DNA from: Mammaliicoccus lentus
Lineage (GTDB): Bacteria > Bacillota > Bacilli > Staphylococcales > Staphylococcaceae
DNA: 64,000 nt
NCBI RefSeq assembly: GCF_002902755.1
Contig: NZ_PPRS01000004.1
Coordinates: forward strand, 1 to 64,000
Reading direction: 5' to 3'
This document shows positions 59,615 to 64,000 of the stretch, one piece after another; the stretch's first letter is position 1, and each line of letters starts with the position of its first letter. The notes beneath the pieces were generated by a model, which saw only the letters and a program-made list of their open reading frames with translations, had not been told where the DNA came from and searched no databases. Position numbers and translations under genes: made by a program.

Positions 59615-60973
59615 TTATGAGCGACGTTGTTTATTTTTATTTAAATACATATAAACTGGTACACCAATAGCTAAAATGATTAATGAATATAATGAACCCA
59701 TAAAATCAGATATTAAAGTGTTAATGATAATGAATGCGCCACCGAAAAGAGCTAGTAAAGGTACAAATGGATATAGCGGTACCGAATAATCTCTTTTAGT
59801 TCCTTTATTTTGTTTTCTAAGTATAAATAGTCCTACAAATGCCATCATATAGAATAAATATATGATGAAAATCGTAACTTCAGATAAATAATCAGCGTTA
59901 ACTGTGTTCGGGAATAAAATCGTTAATATAATTAATATTACAGATATTCCAAATACAGTCATTAAAGCGCCTAATGGTGATTTTAACTTAGGACTAATAT
60001 AACCGACATATTTATGTAATGGTAATAACCCATCTTCAGCCATCGCAAATGGTATGCGTGGGAATGTAATGATTTTTCCGTTTAAACAACCGAAAATTGA
60101 AATAATGACACCAATATTCACGATTTTTGAACCGATATCTCCGAATAGTGCTTTTGCTGCTTCGGCACTTGCAGTATTACCTAAGCCAACTAGTTTTTCA
60201 GCTGGGATAACGTGAAATACTGAAATGTTAATTAATACGTATGCCAAGGTTACGACAGATAAACCAATTAACATAGCTAGAGGTAGGTTTTTCTGAGGTT
60301 TTTTCATTTCCCCGGTCATGTTCGTTAACATAATCCAGCCATCATATGCGAATAATGTAGCGAGTACAGCCCTACCAAAATTGATTTCGCCGTCTGTTTT
60401 GATAAGAGATGTAACATCTTTACCGAATATACCTTCGTCTCCCCATAAAAGACCAAATACAATAATAGCAATTACAGGAATTAATTTTGCAATTGTCGTG
60501 ATATTTTGCATAAGTCCGCCAAATTTAGTACCTAATATATTTACAAGGGTTAAAAATATTAGCGCTATAAATCCAATCCAAACACTTAAATCGTTACTAA
60601 TATTAAAAAAGTTTGTAACTAAAATACCAAAAAATAGCACGAGTGAAACAATAATTGCAGGACCATAAATGATCGTTTGAACCCATCCTGTTAAAAAGCC
60701 CCAAAATGGACCATAAATGTCACGTATGTATGCGTATAAACCGCCTGTTTTTGGAATTTGAGCACCTACTTCAGCAATTGTAAGTCCTGCTGCTAATGTA
60801 AGCACGCCTCCTACTACCCAAGCCAAAATGGCAAGATTACTTGTACCTGCATGTGTTAATACAACAGCAGGTTTTACAAATACGCCTGACCCGATAATTG
60901 TACCGATTACAATAGTAATTGCGGTCATTAGACCAATAGATTTTTGTAGTGATTGTTCTTGATTATTTTTCAT
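59615..60973 (-). CDS. APC-family exchanger, SteT-like (serine/threonine type)
   Basis: 452 residues, 12 hydrophobic segments, LAT-type APC transporter. From memory the sequence is close to Bacillus SteT: GTIIGSGVFVKP, GLTIAEVGAQIPKTGGLYAY, TLFAYDGWIMLTNMTGEMK, IFGCLNGKIITFPRIPFAMAE and the conserved CNG. SteT exchanges serine, threonine and aromatic amino acids. CAAGGAG lies before the ATG. It faces away from gltS across a 450-base gap. Substrate is by homology only. Confidence 0.85.
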   Translation of the reverse strand: MKNNQEQSLQKSIGLMTAITIVIGTIIGSGVFVKPAVVLTHAGTSNLAILAWVVGGVLTLAAGLTIAEVGAQIPKTGGLYAYIRDIYGPFWGFLTGWVQTIIYGPAIIVSLVLFFGILVTNFFNISNDLSVWIGFIALIFLTLVNILGTKFGGLMQNITTIAKLIPVIAIIVFGLLWGDEGIFGKDVTSLIKTDGEINFGRAVLATLFAYDGWIMLTNMTGEMKKPQKNLPLAMLIGLSVVTLAYVLINISVFHVIPAEKLVGLGNTASAEAAKALFGDIGSKIVNIGVIISIFGCLNGKIITFPRIPFAMAEDGLLPLHKYVGYISPKLKSPLGALMTVFGISVILIILTILFPNTVNADYLSEVTIFIIYLFYMMAFVGLFILRKQNKGTKRDYSVPLYPFVPLLALFGGAFIIINTLISDFMGSLYSLIILAIGVPVYMYLNKNKQRRS

Positions 60974-61449
60974 AAATACTCCTTGAAAATAGATTTTGTA
61001 AGTAATATTTATCTATTACTTAATATACACGATAAACGAGGAATGTGAATGGATTTTTTAAACCATTAATGAATTTTTAGAGAAAATAGCTAAGTAATGA
61101 AACAATATAAACAGTGAACTTTTAAAAAGATTGCTGATAGCTAATTATATTGATAAAGATACTTATCCAATAACTACAGTAACAAAAATGTAAGTAATTG
61201 TTAATATCAGTATGATAAGGGCTACGAGAAGCATTAAATATAATAATAAAGAATAAACAATAATGCATATAAACGAATATGCAACTAATGACGAAATGAG
61301 TTATATTACACTATTAAATATTTGCTAGATTTATTTAAATAAAGTATGTATAATGTTCAACGTGGCTTTGTAAGCACTTACTTAAAAATAAAAATAAATG
61401 ACATTTAGCATGAAAACAATCAGGATTGTCGTTTGAGGAGGAATGTAAA
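60974..61449 (+). promoter_or_regulatory. Long intergenic region with the gltS promoter
   Basis: 476 bases with no gene I can support. TATAAT at 61349-61354 follows a weak -35 TAGATT (61326-61331). GTAAGCACTTAC (61370-61381) is a perfect 12-bp palindrome just downstream of the expected start, a possible operator. GCATAT-AAACGA-ATATGC (61265-61282) is a small stem with no T run. The remainder is AT-rich, and I see no further structure. Confidence 0.4.
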
Positions 61450-62658
61450 ATGTTAGAGCTCGATGCTATTACAACGTTGGCGCTAGCATGTGTCTTGCTT
61501 TTATTAGGGCAGGCAATTGTAAATAATGTTTCTATATTAATGAAATTATGTATACCTGCTCCAGTAATAGGTGGGTTAATTTTTGCAATTTTAGTAGCAA
61601 TTTTACAATCAACAAACGTGGTTACAATAAAATTAGAATCTGAATTTATTCAAGATTTCTTTATGTTAGCATTCTTTACTACAGTAGGTTTAGGAGCATC
61701 TTTAAAATTATTACGACTCGGCGGTAAAGTATTAATAGTATACTTTATTTTCTGTGGTATTTTGGCTACATGTCAAAACATTATTGGTGTTTCACTTTCA
61801 AAGGTGTTAAATATACCTCCGTTACTAGGTTTAACAGCAGGTTCTATGTCAATGGAAGGTGGACATGGGAACGCTGCAGCATATGGTAAAACTTTAGAAA
61901 CTTTAGGCGTAGATTCAGCTGTTACTGCTGCGCTTGCTGCCGCTACGTTAGGATTAGTTGCAGGCGGATTAATAGGTGGTCCAGTTGTTAGATTCTTAAT
62001 TAAAAAATTCGATTTAAAACCAGAGCAAGCAGAAGCTTCAGCTCTAGATTATAGTGATGTTGACTATAATAAAGAATTACATAGTAGAATGAATCCAACT
62101 ACAGTATTTATCGTTCAATTTACAATTATCACTGTTAGTATGGCGATTGGTACATATTTAGCTGATACATTTACAGACTACACGGGTATTAATGTTCCTA
62201 TTTATGTGGGCGCTATGTTTATAGCTGTTATTATCAGAAATATTTCGGACTATGGAAAATTAAACATTGTAGATATGAAAATTACAAACCGAGTTAGTGA
62301 TGTATCATTGAGCTTGTTCTTATCAATTGCTTTAATGAGTATTAACTTAACAGAAATATATAATTTAGCGTTACCATTAACAATTATAGTATTAGTACAA
62401 ATAGTATTTATTGTACTGTTCTCAGTATTTGTAGTGTTCCGCGCATTAGGGAAAAACTACGATGCAGCTGTTATGATCGGTGGATTTATTGGTCACGGGT
62501 TAGGCGCAACACCAAACGCAATGGCAAACTTAGACGTTATTACAAAGAAATTTGGTGCCTCTCCAAAAGCTTATCTAGTTGTACCAGTCGTAGGTGCATT
62601 CTTAATAGACTTACTTGGCGTACCAATCGTAACGTTCTTTATTAATGTATTCAGTTAA
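61450..62658 (+). CDS. gltS: GltS, sodium/glutamate symporter
   Basis: 402 residues. It has about 10-11 hydrophobic segments with the two inverted glycine-rich signatures, GGHGNAAAYGKTLE and GGFIGHGLGATPNAMANLD, which form the substrate and sodium site in GltS-type symporters. It imports glutamate with sodium. The ATG at 61450 follows GAGGAGG nine bases upstream; the open frame starts eight codons earlier, inside that site. A terminator follows. Confidence 0.92.
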   Translation: MLELDAITTLALACVLLLLGQAIVNNVSILMKLCIPAPVIGGLIFAILVAILQSTNVVTIKLESEFIQDFFMLAFFTTVGLGASLKLLRLGGKVLIVYFIFCGILATCQNIIGVSLSKVLNIPPLLGLTAGSMSMEGGHGNAAAYGKTLETLGVDSAVTAALAAATLGLVAGGLIGGPVVRFLIKKFDLKPEQAEASALDYSDVDYNKELHSRMNPTTVFIVQFTIITVSMAIGTYLADTFTDYTGINVPIYVGAMFIAVIIRNISDYGKLNIVDMKITNRVSDVSLSLFLSIALMSINLTEIYNLALPLTIIVLVQIVFIVLFSVFVVFRALGKNYDAAVMIGGFIGHGLGATPNAMANLDVITKKFGASPKAYLVVPVVGAFLIDLLGVPIVTFFINVFS

Positions 62659-62675
62659 TAATAGTACATCGAAAT

Positions 62676-62706
62676 AATTCTCCTAATCCACTCGATTAGG
62701 AGAATT
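62676..62706 (+). terminator. Terminator after gltS
   Basis: AATTCTCCTAATC (62676-62688) pairs perfectly with GATTAGGAGAATT (62694-62706), followed by TATTTA. Its CTCCTAATC core is shared with the permease terminator at 59545. Confidence 0.85.
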
Positions 62707-62742
62707 TATTTATATATGGGCTTTATAAAATAATGTTTAAAA

Positions 62743-62858
62743 TGCGGTTCGATAAATAAAAATTATCGAACTGCAAATGCGAAATACAGGTCGATAAATA
62801 AAAAATATCGAACCGCAAACATGAAATACGGTCCGATAAAATAAAATATCGAACCGCA
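62743..62858. repeat. Three tandem palindromic repeats of 41-42 bp
   Basis: Three consecutive units each pair a GGTTCGATA-type arm with TATCGAACCGCA around an A-rich loop. Unit 1 is 62743-62775 (TGCGGTTCGATAA / TTATCGAACTGCA), unit 2 ends at 62816 and unit 3 at 62858. The right arm is near constant; the left arm varies (GGTTCGATA, AGGTCGATA, GGTCCGATA). The spacing of right ends is 41 and 42 bases. No gene lies here. It could form three hairpins in RNA from either strand. Confidence 0.8.
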
Positions 62859-62867
62859 AATTAAAAT

Positions 62868-62899
62868 GAGGCTGAAACACCAATAGATGTTTCAGCCTC
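62868..62899. terminator. Terminator of hemQ (GGCTGAAACA family)
   Basis: GAGGCTGAAACA (62868-62879) pairs perfectly with TGTTTCAGCCTC (62888-62899). On the minus strand, ATTTTAATTTG follows it, ending hemQ. It is another relative of the GGCTGAGACA hairpins near 42640 and 45020. Confidence 0.85.
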
Positions 62900-62917
62900 T
62901 ATATTTATCTTGAAATC

Positions 62918-63670
62918 TTAGTTTAGTTTAAAGAAGTCATTTAATTCGTCAATATTTAAAATGTTACCTACGTAGAATGCTCCGAAGTCACCATATCTTG
63001 CTGATACTTCATCGAAACGCATTTCATAGATTAATTTTTTGAATTGTAGCATATCGTCGCTGAATAAAGTTACGCCCCACTCGTAGTCGTCCAATCCTAC
63101 TGAACCGGTAATGAATTGTTTAACTTTACCAGCGTAACTGCGTCCGATTAAACCGTGTGAACGCATTAAGCTACGTCTATGTTCCATATCTAACATGTAC
63201 CAGTTATCTTCACCGTCACGTCTTTTATCCATTGGATAGAAACAAACATATTCTGAACGTGGTACTTCAGGATATAATCTAGCTTTTACATATGGGTTTT
63301 CATATGGATCTTCATCTGAATCACCAGCTAGATAGTTAGATAATTCCACTATTGAAACATAAGAATATGTTGGAATTAAGAAATCACTAATATCTAATTT
63401 GTTTAATTCATTTTCTAAAGCATTTAATTGCTTAACATCAGGACGTAAGAACCATAACATTAAGTCTGCTTTTTGACCTGTTATGTTATAAAAAGCATGA
63501 GAGCCTTCTTTATTATTATGAACAGTTTCTAATCCTTCAAGGAATTTTTTAAACTCTTCAACTATCGTATTTCTATCATCTTCTGGCACAGTTTTTAGGC
63601 TTGTCCAATCTATTGCATAGAATAAATGTAAGCTGTACCAACCATCTAATGTTTTTGCTGCTTCGTTCAT
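62918..63670 (-). CDS. hemQ: Coproheme decarboxylase HemQ (ChdC)
   Basis: 250 residues, chlorite-dismutase-like fold. It performs the last step of the Gram-positive coproporphyrin-dependent heme pathway, turning coproheme III into heme b with peroxide. Y145 in CFYPMD (the catalytic tyrosine) and H172 in MRSHG (the iron ligand) are both in place. AAAAGGAG lies before the ATG. In S. aureus pta follows on the other side; here an ABC transporter gene begins instead. Confidence 0.95.
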   Translation of the reverse strand: MNEAAKTLDGWYSLHLFYAIDWTSLKTVPEDDRNTIVEEFKKFLEGLETVHNNKEGSHAFYNITGQKADLMLWFLRPDVKQLNALENELNKLDISDFLIPTYSYVSIVELSNYLAGDSDEDPYENPYVKARLYPEVPRSEYVCFYPMDKRRDGEDNWYMLDMEHRRSLMRSHGLIGRSYAGKVKQFITGSVGLDDYEWGVTLFSDDMLQFKKLIYEMRFDEVSARYGDFGAFYVGNILNIDELNDFFKLN

Positions 63671-63820
63671 TATGATTTCGCTCCTTTTAGATTAATTCTT
63701 TTCTCTATCTAAGTTTATCATACTAGAAAAGAAATAGAGGACTCAACTTTTACAGTGTTGTGAAGAAAAGTACTTCGGACATGACGCACTGACTTATATT
63801 TAATTGTATTTTTAATGTTG

Positions 63821-63849
63821 TTGATTATCTTTTTTGTTTGGTGGATAAT
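63821..63849 (+). promoter_or_regulatory. Promoter of the ABC transporter gene
   Basis: TTGATT (63821-63826) and GATAAT (63844-63849) have a 17-base spacer. It lies in the gap between hemQ and the ABC gene, about 70 bases upstream of the start codon. Confidence 0.6.
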
Positions 63850-63919
63850 AATTAAATAAATATTATAAAAATATTTTAAATTAGATGCCTGAAAATTTTA
63901 TTATATAGGAGTGTAAAAA

Positions 63920-64000
63920 GTGTATAAATTAGAGAATGTATCGAAAAAGTATAGAGGGAAGTTTGCTGTTGAAAATCTTTCCTTTTCAGTAGCATCTGGT
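63920..64000 (+). CDS. ABC transporter ATP-binding protein, N-terminal end (partial)
   Basis: The frame starts at GTG 63920 with AGGAGTG upstream and reads MYKLENVSKKYRGKFAVENL and on to the last base of the window (27 codons). LENVSKKYR and FAVENLSFSV are the usual opening of an ABC ATPase, just before its Walker A. The window stops there. The transported substrate and the partner permease cannot be known. It is a partial gene. Confidence 0.75.
   Translation, partial: MYKLENVSKKYRGKFAVENLSFSVASG

Noticed and set aside
62743-62858. CRISPR array
   Set aside because: Only three units, each a palindrome with an A-rich loop and no unique spacers. There are no cas genes nearby.

Overview
This window is a low-GC Firmicute chromosome and almost certainly comes from the Staphylococcaceae. 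The gene order (5S rRNA end, pdxR/pdxST, nupC, ctsR-mcsAB-clpC, radA, yacL, gltX-cysE-cysS, mrnC-rlmB-rae1-sigH-rpmG-secE-nusG, rplKAJL, rsmC, rpoBC, rplGB-rpsLG-fusA-tuf, kbl-tdh-ilvE, dgk/dck-tadA) is the classic staphylococcal order. RpoB aligns in number with the S. aureus rifampicin region (S464 to S486). The ispD and ispF genes lie between yacL and gltX, where S. aureus has none. That points to a species using the non-mevalonate isoprenoid pathway. My best guess is the sciuri group (Mammaliicoccus), but I could not test this by a search.

Layout. 1-2.2 kb: end of an rRNA operon and a frameshifted FUSC-type membrane protein. 2.2-6.4 kb: vitamin B6 synthesis (PdxR regulator, PdxST synthase) and the nucleoside carrier NupC. 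6.5-12.6 kb: CtsR heat-shock operon with its operator, then RadA. 12.6-20.3 kb: YacL, IspDF, GltX, a cysteine T-box before CysE-CysS, and RNA-processing enzymes. 20.3-37.6 kb: SigH and the transcription/translation block, with several mRNA leader elements (rplK and rplA L1-type motifs, L10 leader with attenuator, an rpoB leader hairpin with a T run). rsmC in this block is broken by one extra T in a T7 run. 37.7-41.3 kb: three tandem paralogous M20 amidohydrolases behind a CodY-like box. 41.4-45.8 kb: threonine catabolism (Kbl, Tdh), IlvE and a HAD phosphatase. 45.9-51.4 kb: deoxynucleoside kinases, TadA, Cof phosphatase, FMN reductase, FolE2, BshB2 and YojF. 51.5-55.2 kb: an amino-sugar locus with a SIS-domain protein that has no DNA-binding domain, divergent from a PTS IICB-NanE-NagB operon. 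55.3-62.7 kb: a hypothetical protein, PdxK, Ung, YwdI, YwdK, two APC permeases and GltS. 62.7-64 kb: a small array of three tandem palindromes, HemQ, and the start of an ABC ATPase cut by the window end.

Most of the window is core genome. I found no prophage, insertion sequence, CRISPR array or tRNA. The less ordinary parts are the SIS-only protein facing a palindromic operator, the amidohydrolase triplication, the tandem palindromes after gltS, the two single-base frameshifts, and the mRNA leaders. Promoter spacings and hairpins were read by eye. Homology statements come from memory of protein families, not from a search.
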